Positions 8,603-17,305 of a stretch of DNA of 64,000 nt are shown here, in pieces. Source of the stretch: JAFGAV01 sp041479055 (GTDB taxonomy: Bacteria > Acidobacteriota > Aminicenantia > Aminicenantales > JAFGAV01); assembly GCA_963702835.1 (NCBI GenBank), contig OY969762.1, forward strand, positions 1,922,001 through 1,986,000, written 5' to 3'. Both the position numbers and the translations under genes were made by a program. Below the pieces are notes generated by a model. That model saw only the letters and a program-made list of their open reading frames with translations, did not search any database and was not told the origin of the DNA. Position 1 is the first letter of the stretch; every line of letters begins with the position of its first letter.

Positions 8603-10239
8603 AACACCTTTATATCAGGGTAGCCCATCAGCTTGAGGATAAAATAGTTGGCTGCCGCTTCACCGGGATCATCAGAGAAGCAAACAAGCTCCGCATATCT
8701 CGGGACCCCGGCCTTGGCCAGGATGTTCCAGATATCTTTTGCGGCTTTGGGCGTGCCGTCGGCATTCAGGAGATCCGTGTACGGGACATGAACAACTTTG
8801 CCGTCCTGAGCTTTGGCAGGCACATTCTTACCCGAAGCAATAAATACCTTGGGATAAAGTCCCTGGGTGCTCTTCGGGTCCGCAATGATCACGCCCTTGC
8901 GGAAATTCCTGGGATAAGTGGTGGGCGGTATGGATACGTCGCGGGGGGCCTTTTTGGGGCCCACAACAGTTGCATCCTTTGTCACGGCGAAACCAAGTTG
9001 TGCGCATTTATCCATGGAGTCCATGAAGACAGATACTTTTTTCTGTCCCAGTTTCTCCAGCATGACGAACGCCAGGGCCGAGTCTGTGGTCAAACCAGCG
9101 CCTGAAATTACAACCGCTTCGTGAGACGCATTGACGCCGGCCGGACCCAGAATTTCAGCCAGCTTGTCGGGATTGGTGATATTGCTTTTGAACACATCTG
9201 CCGGGATGTTAAGCGCAAAAGGCACATGTCCCTGGTTGAATGCGCCTGCAGGCCGCACATCCACGATGCTGACGCGTGTGCTTACGAACGTCCTTATCAT
9301 CTGGCTGCTCCAAAACTTCAGCCAGTTTGTTTCCCTCATCAGGGACGGGGCATCATATGTCCAGTAAGGGAGTTCTCTTTCATCGGACAGCCATCCCATC
9401 TCGGATTCCGTGTAAAGTCTAACCTTGGGGTAATTCAATATGAACTTAAGGGCGAAAAACGGCACACTGGCGGCGACTCCGCCTCCGCAATAGGTGTAGA
9501 TCTGCTGTTCAGGCCTGATGCCCAAATAGGCCAGCATTCTCCTTATTTCTTCGGCGGATTTGAAGGTCTTGTCAGGATTGTAAAAGTCGGCACTGGGCAG
9601 CAGGATGCCATTAGGGATATGGCCGGCCCTGGTAAAGGCCAGGACTTCTCCAAAATGCCAGTTGGCCCCAAGTGCTTCCAGCAACACATTGTTGACCGGG
9701 TCTCCGGATGCGGTAAGGAATTCCGGCAGCTTGACTTTCACATCTTCGTTAAGTTTCTTGATTTTGAAAGAGCCTTTCTTCGGGGCAGGTGTAATATCCT
9801 TCGTTACCGGCAATCCTTCCTTCTGCCACTTGAAAAGCCCTCCGTCCAGGATGAAAAGGTCCTTGGCGGGGAAGCCGTAATATAAGAGGGAGAAAAATTG
9901 CCTGGTGGCCCCCATGGTGCCGCCCTGATCGTACAATACTATCTTTTTCCCGGGGCTGATTCCCCAGGACTGGAAGAGTTGTTCCATATCGGCGACCGGC
10001 ATTTCCTGAGCACCATAGGTAAACAGGTCGACGCTGACTGCGCCGGGAATGTGTTGTGCCGTGTAGTTCTGAGCGGGTGACGAATCGAGTATCAGGACAT
10101 CGGCATTTTTAAGATTTGTCTTTAGCCAGTTGACATCGACCAGATTGCTCTTGATTCCTTCCGCCGCCAGCAAGGACTGCGCCAGGAGCAGGCAGCCTGC
10201 AAAGGCAAGAAGGAAGCAATACCTCGAAACCTTCGACAT
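8593..10239 (-). CDS. Secreted multi-domain rhodanese (sulfurtransferase)
   Basis: A 548-residue protein with a signal peptide (to about residue 26) and at least three, probably four, rhodanese modules. The first has HIPGAVSVD and an active-loop equivalent with Asp at about 104 (YDQGGTMGA). The second has Cys251 in the loop YCGGGVAAS and is the only module with a catalytic Cys. The third has GHVPFALNIP but ISGAG in the loop; the fourth is weaker. It likely moves sulfane sulfur, or detoxifies cyanide or thiosulfate, in the periplasm. The ATG has AGGAGGTTAAC upstream. It lies between an intact and a truncated dehydrogenase. Confidence 0.85.
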   Translation of the reverse strand: MSKVSRYCFLLAFAGCLLLAQSLLAAEGIKSNLVDVNWLKTNLKNADVLILDSSPAQNYTAQHIPGAVSVDLFTYGAQEMPVADMEQLFQSWGISPGKKIVLYDQGGTMGATRQFFSLLYYGFPAKDLFILDGGLFKWQKEGLPVTKDITPAPKKGSFKIKKLNEDVKVKLPEFLTASGDPVNNVLLEALGANWHFGEVLAFTRAGHIPNGILLPSADFYNPDKTFKSAEEIRRMLAYLGIRPEQQIYTYCGGGVAASVPFFALKFILNYPKVRLYTESEMGWLSDERELPYWTYDAPSLMRETNWLKFWSSQMIRTFVSTRVSIVDVRPAGAFNQGHVPFALNIPADVFKSNITNPDKLAEILGPAGVNASHEAVVISGAGLTTDSALAFVMLEKLGQKKVSVFMDSMDKCAQLGFAVTKDATVVGPKKAPRDVSIPPTTYPRNFRKGVIIADPKSTQGLYPKVFIASGKNVPAKAQDGKVVHVPYTDLLNADGTPKAAKDIWNILAKAGVPRYAELVCFSDDPGEAAANYFILKLMGYPDIKVLVI

Positions 10240-10248
10240 GTTAACCTC

Positions 10249-11226
10249 CTATTGTTTCTCGTTATATTCCAACATTATTACTACTTTTCCCCGAGCGTGT
10301 CCTTCTTCCAGATACCGGATAGCCTCAGGGACCTCACTCAACCTGTAACGCTTGTCGATGACCGGTGTTACCTTCCCGGTCGCCATGAGCTCGCGCAGGA
10401 TGGTCAGGTCCTCTTTGCTCCGTCTCGCAATAAACATGACGAAGTTCTGGCTTACGAACCGTGACAACACAAGCGCTTTGAGCGCACGAGTCAGAACGAT
10501 CCAGACTTTGCTCGGTCCTCCGGCGATGACGCATATGCCATTTGGATTTAAGACACGCCTGCATGCTGACAACGAATGGTTCCCAACGCAGTCGAAAATC
10601 AGGTCGTAACGTTGCCCACGTTTGGTGAAATCCTCTTGAGTGTAATCAATGACGTGATCTGCACCGATGGATCGCACCATCTCCACATTCCTCGTACTGC
10701 ATACGCCGGTCACATCTGCGCCGAACGACTTGGCGATCTGCACAGCGAAGGTACCCACGCCTCCCGCCGCACCGTTAATCAAGACCTTCTGCCCCGGCTG
10801 AATCTGTCCCTTGTCGCGAAGTCCCTGCAATGCGGTGAGTGCCGCCACAGGCACAGAAGCCGCTTGCTCAAACGTCACGTTATCTGGCTTGATGACCAAT
10901 GCCGACTCGGAAGTACACGCATACTCCGCGAAGGCCCCACTGCACGCGCCGAACACCCGGTCGCCTGGTTTGAACTGGGTTACGTTCCTGCCAACCGCTT
11001 CAACCTGGCCGGCCACATCAACGCCGAGTCGTGTGTCCTTTGGTTTGCGCAGCCCAGTCAGTATGCGAACGATGAACGACGTGCCTCGGAAGAGCCGGTC
11101 ACGCGGATTCACGGAAGCCGCGCGGACTTTTATCAAAACTTCATCGTCCCCAGCGGTCGGCTTTTCAATCTCTTCACACTTGAGAACATCCGGCGAACCG
11201 TATTTACGACAAACAATAGCTTTCAT
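10249..11226 (-). CDS. NAD(P)-dependent alcohol dehydrogenase / quinone oxidoreductase (MDR family)
   Basis: A 325-residue medium-chain reductase: GroES-like N-terminal half (VRAASVNPRDRLFRG) and Rossmann half with the nucleotide motif GAAGGVGTFAVQIAK. Catalytic-zinc Cys/His ligands are absent, so it is of the QOR/zeta-crystallin type that reduces quinones or enones with NADPH. It is followed 10 bases later by the rhodanese start and shares its 3' end with the relic at 8429-8602. Its GC content and codon use look lower than those of the conserved genes nearby, in keeping with transfer. Confidence 0.9.
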   Translation of the reverse strand: MKAIVCRKYGSPDVLKCEEIEKPTAGDDEVLIKVRAASVNPRDRLFRGTSFIVRILTGLRKPKDTRLGVDVAGQVEAVGRNVTQFKPGDRVFGACSGAFAEYACTSESALVIKPDNVTFEQAASVPVAALTALQGLRDKGQIQPGQKVLINGAAGGVGTFAVQIAKSFGADVTGVCSTRNVEMVRSIGADHVIDYTQEDFTKRGQRYDLIFDCVGNHSLSACRRVLNPNGICVIAGGPSKVWIVLTRALKALVLSRFVSQNFVMFIARRSKEDLTILRELMATGKVTPVIDKRYRLSEVPEAIRYLEEGHARGKVVIMLEYNEKQ

Positions 11227-11325
11227 GTGAATTCCTTTCAGGATTTACTTGATCGGGTCATTCTCAATATGCCTTTCAAGTGTCGTGATCGCGCCGCGGA
11301 CGTGGCGCGCGCTACCACCGCTCGA

Positions 11326-12024
11326 TCAAGGGGCAGGGGCTTCCAACGCCTGCACCTTTGCGCCCTTAATCAAAAGCCACAGCATGATCCACAATTCCCC
11401 CAACAGCGCCGGCATGGAGGCTCTGTAAACAACATTTCCGTAAGCTGGCAAGAGTAACGACGTAAAGCTTATGGCCACATAGGCAAAACAGTTAACAATC
11501 AGCAGGAACCCGAGGATGCGGGGAAGGAAGCGCGATCTCATCACCAGGAGACCAAAGGGGAAAAGCCAGAGGCCCCAGAAGATGTCGTTGACAGCAAGTC
11601 CCTGGCCATGCAGACGGAGGAAAAACATTGCCAGTGCTTCCCGCTGGGGTTTGTCGAACACCGAGAGATAATCGGCGCCACGGAAGAGGGTCAGGGCGGC
11701 TATGTTGTTCAGCTCATTCGCAAACGTGATCGCGACAGAGACCAGAACCAGACCCACCATCAGCCGGGCATGATTCTTGTTCACTCCGCTGAGCAAGCGG
11801 TAGAGAGCCATTGCCAGCAAAAGAAAAAAGACCGCAGCGACCAGCCAAGCTGCGATACCCAGACGGAAAAGCATTTCGGAAGCCAGGATTTTATTGGCGG
11901 TCTCCGTCGCATTTCCTAGCGCGATCAGCTTGTGGTTGACATAGAAGAAGCTAAACACAGCGGGTATTCCCATTAACGGATAAAGTAATCCCGCGACTCG
12001 TGCGGCTTTGTCGGTTGGGTGCAT
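11326..12024 (-). CDS. DUF4386-type membrane protein
   Basis: A 232-residue protein with six hydrophobic segments and the family phrases RVAGLLYPLMGIPAVFSFFY near the start and ADYLSVFDKPQREAL in the middle, followed by NDIFWGLWLFPFGLLV. DUF4386 proteins are integral membrane proteins of unknown function. It is a paralogue of the next gene upstream; the two are 12 bases apart and share a strand. The start has GGGAGAGAG upstream. Confidence 0.8.
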   Translation of the reverse strand: MHPTDKAARVAGLLYPLMGIPAVFSFFYVNHKLIALGNATETANKILASEMLFRLGIAAWLVAAVFFLLLAMALYRLLSGVNKNHARLMVGLVLVSVAITFANELNNIAALTLFRGADYLSVFDKPQREALAMFFLRLHGQGLAVNDIFWGLWLFPFGLLVMRSRFLPRILGFLLIVNCFAYVAISFTSLLLPAYGNVVYRASMPALLGELWIMLWLLIKGAKVQALEAPAP

Positions 12025-12036
12025 ATATCTCTCTCC

Positions 12037-12756
12037 CTATTTCGCTATTGACGACTCGACACTCGGTGTTTGTATTCCCTTAAACAGAAGCCAAAAACCC
12101 GTTGCCATTTCGAAACTAGCCATAGGCGTATCGAACCACCACGGGTTAACTACCTTGGCGAAGTTGGGAATAATGATGTTAGCGAAAGCACACGTTACGC
12201 ACCATACAGACGAGATCACCCCCCAGGCAGCCAATGCTCCAGGGATATAGCGCGACTTAAACCACAGGTAGCTGCAAACCGCGGATCCCAATCCATAAAA
12301 CGGCAAGCCTATGCTATACGCGGGCACGCCGAGGTATAGCCTTGCCAAGGCCTGCAATCGATCTGTTTCAAATACTCGCAAGTAATCAGCGCCACTCAAG
12401 AGCCGCAGAACGTCAAAAAGATTGAGCGCAATAACAACCCACATCAAGGCATATGCGAGCCTCCAGAATGCCGCAAGCATGGCAAGGCTCCGATTTACTG
12501 GTTTGAGAATCACGTAAAGGGCTGTGAGGAGCACGACAACGCCTGCGAAGTAAATTAGATTGCAGGCGATGTTGAGACGAAATAGTAGTTCGTGCGCCAT
12601 GATATTCCGAGCGGTTTCCGCAGCATTGCCCGCGACAATGAGACGGGCCTGGATACCAAGATAAGCAAAGGACACAATCGCCATCGTGAATAGGGAAGTA
12701 AATCCAGCGACTTTTGCAGCTTTGCGTTGTGACTCGTTGATGCTGTAGATCGTCAT
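12037..12756 (-). CDS. DUF4386-type membrane protein
   Basis: I begin at 12756 (MTIYSINESQRKAAKVAGF), which has AGGAGAAAAGG just upstream; a longer reading to 12834 has no site. The 239-residue product has six membrane segments, ADYLRVFETDRLQALARLYL, and IPGALAAWGVISSVWCV. Role unknown; it is a diverged copy of its downstream neighbour and probably forms part of the same acquired block. Confidence 0.8.
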   Translation of the reverse strand: MTIYSINESQRKAAKVAGFTSLFTMAIVSFAYLGIQARLIVAGNAAETARNIMAHELLFRLNIACNLIYFAGVVVLLTALYVILKPVNRSLAMLAAFWRLAYALMWVVIALNLFDVLRLLSGADYLRVFETDRLQALARLYLGVPAYSIGLPFYGLGSAVCSYLWFKSRYIPGALAAWGVISSVWCVTCAFANIIIPNFAKVVNPWWFDTPMASFEMATGFWLLFKGIQTPSVESSIAK

Positions 12757-12840
12757 TTCCTTTTCTCCTGAATATAGATTTCTCCCACTCCCGTCTGCAT
12801 CTCCGTCTTGCGGCGAAGCGAGATCAAAGGCCAAGTCCGT

Positions 12841-13113
12841 TTACTGTTTGGCATCTGACGCCTCTGCCTGGCCGGATTCGACCGGACGGACCGAGATCAA
12901 GGTCATGCCGAGATCGCGCACTTTTTTAAGCAATCCATGCAACGCGGCCTGATCGACCACCGGGCCGGTGATCAGCATATCCCCATTCTCTTCCGGAGTA
13001 ATGGTCAGGCCCCCGAACCAGTCGGTCCATCGACGATCCAGAAGGCCCTTAATCCTGATTTGATAAACCATGGGTTCATTGGCGTTGCTGTCGTGATTGT
13101 GTGTCCTTGACAT
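12841..13113 (-). CDS. Small conserved protein associated with a LuxR/MalT regulator
   Basis: The ATG at 13113 is preceded by AAGGACAGGG. The 90-residue product starts MSRTHNHDSNANEPMVYQIR and contains WTDWFGGLTIT, ITGPVVDQAALHGLLKKVRD and LGMTLISVRPV. I recall this type of protein as frequent in Chloroflexi-like genomes beside large ATP-dependent LuxR regulators; function unknown, probably a small alpha/beta domain. It lies 180 bases after the MalT-like gene on the same strand. Confidence 0.7.
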   Translation of the reverse strand: MSRTHNHDSNANEPMVYQIRIKGLLDRRWTDWFGGLTITPEENGDMLITGPVVDQAALHGLLKKVRDLGMTLISVRPVESGQAEASDAKQ

Positions 13114-13292
13114 AGCCCTGTCCTTTTTGCAGCCGGTTATTCCAGTCTGTGCCATTTGTTCGATCCAGAGGCAATATAGACACTGGGAGTACTGGTTGTA
13201 AAGCGACCAAAGTACTGTTTTGGGTACTGTTTTTACTGAATCGCCAAAAAAGCTCCCACCCTTATCCAACATTTGCGGGCAGGAGGAGATGA

Positions 13293-15953
13293 CTATTGCA
13301 AAAGCCCCAACTCGCGGGCACGGGCGACAGCTTCAGTGCGCCGCTGGACATCCAGTTTGGCGAAGATCTTCTGATTGTGCCCTTTGACCGTACTCAATTC
13401 CAGATAAAGCCGTTCGCTGATCTCACGATTCGAGAGCCCCTGGGCAATCAGTTGCAGGACTTCCAACTCGCGCAGACTCAATGGGTCGCGAAGCGGCTGG
13501 GCAGGTGCGGCCGGAGGCGGATACGAGGTGTCTTTGCTCTTCTGCTTCTCAGCTTCAAATGCAGTCAGCAACTTGGCTCTATAATCGGGCATCAGCCCTT
13601 GTGAAGTTGCTGCGGACAAGAGCCTGACCATCGGAAGACCTTCGTCCAAAAAGATACGGATGAAGCCGCCCGGTTCTGCCAGCGCCAGCGCCTCACCCAG
13701 CAGTTGCACGGCCCTCTCCTTTTCGCCATGTGCATGGAGAGCGACCGCCTGTAAAACCATCACCTTGAGCCGTTCATCCTGCCAACCCTTTGCTTCCATC
13801 TGCCGGCGCAAGGGCTCCAGCAATGCCAGGGCCTTGGACGTGTCTCTCTGGGCCAGGAGTACCCGGACCTGGCTGAAGGGGAGTTTGTGTTTCTCAGTTA
13901 GTTGAGCGGCTGCCTCCAGATTGCCCTGGTGAAGCAAGGTAAGCACTTGGGCGGCAGCAACCTCAGGCATCCACTGCACGAAGTGATGCTGGCGCGCAGA
14001 CTGACTGGCCTGAGCTAGAATAGCGGCCGCGCCGGCCACATCTCCCCGGGCAAGTTTCAGGCGGGCGAGAAACACCTCACAGATAACGAATCTGTCAATA
14101 ACGCTATCATACTGCCGCGCCAGTTGGAGACTCTGCTCTCCGTGCCGCTCGGCGGCATCCAGGTCATTCCATTCGTAGTATATACGGGCCAGGCCAAGAT
14201 GCGCTTCGCAGGCAGTCGGCAGCGGTTGATCACCAAACAGTTGCAGTCCACGCCTGTAGGTCTCGGCCGCCAGATAGAGCTGGTTTTCTGCTTCCTGTAC
14301 TTGACCCAGGCCGATGGTCGCCAATATGGTGGTGAAGATATCCCCGGATGCCTGGCTGAGAGATATGGCTTCAGTAAGGGCCCGGCGGGCTGCGGCACGG
14401 TCTCCCTGGAGGAGGTAGGCATACCCCAGCGTCCAGTTAGCGGTAGTGCGGAATGACAGGTTGTTAGGGTGCAGATACTCCAGGGCGCGGCGCGACTGGG
14501 CAAGCATGGTTTCTGCCTGGTATCGAGTGAGAGCCAGCGTCGCCCTGGCGGCGGCAATTTGCCCGATAAGGTTTCGGGTCTTGTCGTCCGCCTCGGCGCC
14601 TTGCAGGGCGGCTTCAGCAGCTTGTAGTTTCTCTTCCACACCGGTCGTTTGGCCATTAACCAGCAACAACGAGGCATACATCGCCCACAACGAGGGTCTG
14701 GCATCCAGAACCGCCTTCGGCAGCGACGCCAGCCAGTTCAATATCGGAGTCACCACGCCACGAAAGTGCAGGGGCATCCGCTTTCCTTCGATCAGGCGCA
14801 CGGCGCGCTCGATATCATGGGCGGCAGCCGCATGGTGAAACGCTTCCATCTCCAGGCCATTGGCTTCATACCACTGACTGGCGCGGATGTGGAATTCGGC
14901 CACGCCCTTCCCCTCATCCCCGGTGGATGAGGCGGCGCTCTGGTGCAGTCGCTGCCGCAGCAAATCAGCAAAGAGACGGTGATAGCGGTACCAACGCCGC
15001 TCGTTGTCCAGGGGGACGATGAACAGGTTGGCCTGTTCGAGATATTCCAGGGTTTTTTGCCCGGAAGCAGAGGGGTTGAGCAGAACGGCATCACAAAGGG
15101 GGCCGCACAGGCGGTCGAGGATCGATGTGCGCAGCAAGAAAGTCTGGACGCTTTCGGACTGCTGTTGCAGGACTTCTTTAAGCAGATAGTCTAGCACGAA
15201 ATGGTGGCTGCCGGTGAAAGATTTGATGAAGCCGGTGGCGTCTTGATGTCCCTGCATTGAAATCGCGGCCAATTGCAGACCGGCAATCCAGCCTTCGGTG
15301 CGGGTTTCCAGTGCGGTGATGTCTTCCGCCGAGAGGTTCAGGCCCATCACCCGGTTGAGAAATTCGGCGGTTTCGGAGAGGGTAAAACGCAAGTCGGTGG
15401 CACGCAGTTCGATCAATTGGCCCTGGACGCGTAACCGGGCCAGGGGTAGATGTGGGTCCTCACGGGTGGTGATGACCAGGTGCATATGCGGTGGCAGGTG
15501 CTCGAGAAGAAAGGTGAGAGCCTTGTCAACCGGTTTGGCATCTATAACATGGTAGTCGTCAAGGACGAGGACGAAATTGTCCGGGACCGTGGTGATTTCA
15601 TTGAGCAGGGCTGTTAGAATTGATTCGGCTGACGGTGGCTGAGGGGAATGGAGCACTCTCAACACTCCTTCGCCGATATTTGCCGCAGCCGTCTGCAACG
15701 CAGCAACGAGGTAAGCCAGAAAGCGTGTGGGGTCGTTATCCCCTTCGTCCAGCGACAGCCAGGCAGCCGCCCGCTGGCAACCTGCAATCCACTCGCTGAC
15801 CAGCATGGTTTTACCAAAGCCGGCTGGGGCAGAGATGAGTGTCAGTTTGCGTTGCAGCCCCTCGTTCAGCCGCTCGATCAGGCGGGGCCGGAGGACAACC
15901 TTAGTCTGAAGCGGAGGGATATACAGTTTCGTAGCTAAAATTGGCGTGGACAT
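13293..15953 (-). CDS. MalT-like LuxR-family transcriptional regulator (STAND ATPase)
   Basis: An 886-residue regulator: N-terminal STAND NTPase with Walker A APAGFGKT (42-49) and Walker B VLVLDDYH, a long helical TPR-type middle that senses an inducer in the family, and a C-terminal LuxR helix-turn-helix (LSLRELEVLQLIAQGLSNRE, then VKGHNQKIFAKL). Family members oligomerise on ATP and inducer binding and then activate promoters. The start codon lies six bases after a TATAAT box (15960-15965), so its mRNA is probably leaderless. Likely targets are the genes just downstream, by position only. Confidence 0.93.
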   Translation of the reverse strand: MSTPILATKLYIPPLQTKVVLRPRLIERLNEGLQRKLTLISAPAGFGKTMLVSEWIAGCQRAAAWLSLDEGDNDPTRFLAYLVAALQTAAANIGEGVLRVLHSPQPPSAESILTALLNEITTVPDNFVLVLDDYHVIDAKPVDKALTFLLEHLPPHMHLVITTREDPHLPLARLRVQGQLIELRATDLRFTLSETAEFLNRVMGLNLSAEDITALETRTEGWIAGLQLAAISMQGHQDATGFIKSFTGSHHFVLDYLLKEVLQQQSESVQTFLLRTSILDRLCGPLCDAVLLNPSASGQKTLEYLEQANLFIVPLDNERRWYRYHRLFADLLRQRLHQSAASSTGDEGKGVAEFHIRASQWYEANGLEMEAFHHAAAAHDIERAVRLIEGKRMPLHFRGVVTPILNWLASLPKAVLDARPSLWAMYASLLLVNGQTTGVEEKLQAAEAALQGAEADDKTRNLIGQIAAARATLALTRYQAETMLAQSRRALEYLHPNNLSFRTTANWTLGYAYLLQGDRAAARRALTEAISLSQASGDIFTTILATIGLGQVQEAENQLYLAAETYRRGLQLFGDQPLPTACEAHLGLARIYYEWNDLDAAERHGEQSLQLARQYDSVIDRFVICEVFLARLKLARGDVAGAAAILAQASQSARQHHFVQWMPEVAAAQVLTLLHQGNLEAAAQLTEKHKLPFSQVRVLLAQRDTSKALALLEPLRRQMEAKGWQDERLKVMVLQAVALHAHGEKERAVQLLGEALALAEPGGFIRIFLDEGLPMVRLLSAATSQGLMPDYRAKLLTAFEAEKQKSKDTSYPPPAAPAQPLRDPLSLRELEVLQLIAQGLSNREISERLYLELSTVKGHNQKIFAKLDVQRRTEAVARARELGLLQ

Positions 15954-15959
15954 AGGTCA

Positions 15960-15965
15960 ATTATA
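15960..15965 (-). promoter_or_regulatory. -10 box for a leaderless MalT-like mRNA
   Basis: TATAAT on the minus strand ends six bases before the ATG at 15953, so the expected +1 is the A of the start codon. No ribosome-binding site fits in between. The -35 is weak (TTTTAG, 17 bases upstream). Confidence 0.55.
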
Positions 15966-16082
15966 AACTACACACCCCAAAACTAAAAAAGCGGCAAAAC
16001 CTAACGGCAGAAATAAGGCGCGGGGGCAACTGCCTTTGCGAAGAATCACAGGGGTCTATTCCCCGTCGCTTTAATTGATTTG

Positions 16083-16238
16083 TTAACCAGACGATTTCTT
16101 TATTTTCTCGTAATCAAACTGAATAGTCTTAACACCCTCACGTAATTGAGTATTTAGGCATAAAGGCATAAGAAATTCGTTTTCGGCGGAGATGGCCGCG
16201 CGTGCGTTTTCGTAGAGATTTTGCCATCCTCCGCTCAT
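16083..16238 (-). CDS. Small ORF of 51 residues with its own promoter
   Basis: The frame starts MSGGWQNLYENARAAISAEN and ends FDYEKIKKSSG with a stop; it is acidic-basic mixed and protein-like. It carries no ribosome-binding site, but TTGACA and TACTAT lie directly upstream with the -10 box five bases before the ATG. It may be a real small gene or the 5' end of a gene cut off by the accessory block. I do not recognise it. Confidence 0.4.
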   Translation of the reverse strand: MSGGWQNLYENARAAISAENEFLMPLCLNTQLREGVKTIQFDYEKIKKSSG

Positions 16239-16243
16239 GAAGG

Positions 16244-16274
16244 ATAGTAGCTTATGGCGAAAAAGAATGTCAAC
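16244..16274 (-). promoter_or_regulatory. Promoter of the 51-residue ORF
   Basis: On the minus strand TTGACA (16274-16269) and TACTAT (16249-16244) are 19 bases apart; the ATG at 16238 follows five bases later, giving a leaderless or nearly leaderless transcript. Confidence 0.45.
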
Positions 16275-16336
16275 TCGGGACTGAGGGTGCGGGGAGATAG
16301 CCCAGAAGCCGTTTGAGGCGCCAAAAGAGCCGCAAA

Positions 16337-17052
16337 TCAGCCAGCCCTCTCCTGCCGGTCAAAGAGAAGATCATGAAAAATATTCAGCTTCAGATGATCG
16401 ATAATTCGGTCCACCACGGCATACTCTGTGAGGAAGGCGATGATCTTCATCAGGCCGCCGCACTTGGGGCAGAGCATCGGGTCCCCGCCTCGTCCACGCC
16501 GCCCTCGGTCACCAGGAAATGGAGGTGCGGGTGAAAATTGATGCGGTCTCCGAAAGTCTGAATGGCCGCGACGACGCCGGCCGTAAGCGCGCTCCCGGTC
16601 TCAACCTCGAAATATCGGGTCAGGGCCCGGAGGGCCAAGCGGCAAAGATCCCCGAGGAGCTTGCGCTTGTACTTGAAGAAGACCCGCAGCCTCTTGGGGA
16701 TGGTGAAGACGACCTGGCGATGGGGCACGTCCAGAAGAAGCGTCTCCCGCATCCACTCGCCCCATTCCTCAAGCCGTTTGGCATGGCACGACGGGCAGAA
16801 TCCCCTGGTGCGGCAGGAGAACATGAGGAGCCGCTCCTCGCCACAATCCGGACATCTTATGCGGGCAAATCCGCACTTTGGGTTGCCGCAGTCGAGGTAG
16901 CGCTCAACGACCTCCTTGACGATCGGTCGGAAATACCCGTACTCCTTCTCAAAGCGACGCTCATACTCGGCCAGGAAACGCTCGAAGTAATGGAATAACA
17001 CTCGATAAAGAACTGTCCGCTCCGGATGCCGGGGACGATACACTCCCGCCAT
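16337..17052 (-). pseudogene. IS91-family transposase, internally deleted
   Basis: The 5' part (17052 to about 16480) encodes the N-terminal zinc module (CGNPKCGFARIRCPDCGEE, then FCPSCHAKR) and the HUH-type motif NFHPHLHFLVTEGG. It then joins, out of frame, to the C-terminal end of the same family (LCPKCGGLMKIIAFLTE, then VVDRIIDHLKLNIF) with a stop at 16337. The segment with the catalytic tyrosine(s) is gone, so the copy cannot act on its own. The flanking 17053-17305 shows no gene and no clear terminal site. Confidence 0.8.
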
Positions 17053-17305
17053 ATCAGGAGAAATGTCCCCAGAAACGGGCCAACATCACGGATAAGGACG
17101 CATCTCCTTGAAAAGACGCCAAGAGCCCAAGCTCGGCGTCAGGAGTGGAGGGGAGAAACGTCAACCGGCTTTGACGCTCGACCAGAAGTAATGGAAACGG
17201 CGGGAGACAATCAACGGCAGCGGGACGCCCAGGCGATGCAGGCCGGGAGGGACAGGGGGGAGAATTTAAAATGTGCTAGCCGCCGGCTTTGCCGTCTTTG
17301 ATTGA

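Noticed and set aside
13293..15953. Possible serine/threonine kinase or other STAND class for the 886-residue protein
   Set aside because: The C-terminal LuxR helix-turn-helix and the Walker A position settle it as MalT-like.
15990..16010. CCTAACGGCAG, like an attC end
   Set aside because: No matching second core or paired arms within 60-120 bases; only a five-base pairing.
16313..16534. Plus-strand ORF of 73 residues
   Set aside because: It is antisense to the IS91 C-terminal relic, which explains the sequence.
17026..17301. Plus-strand ORF of 91 residues
   Set aside because: Arg/Gln-rich composition without ribosome site or protein-like pattern; part of the IS91 flank.
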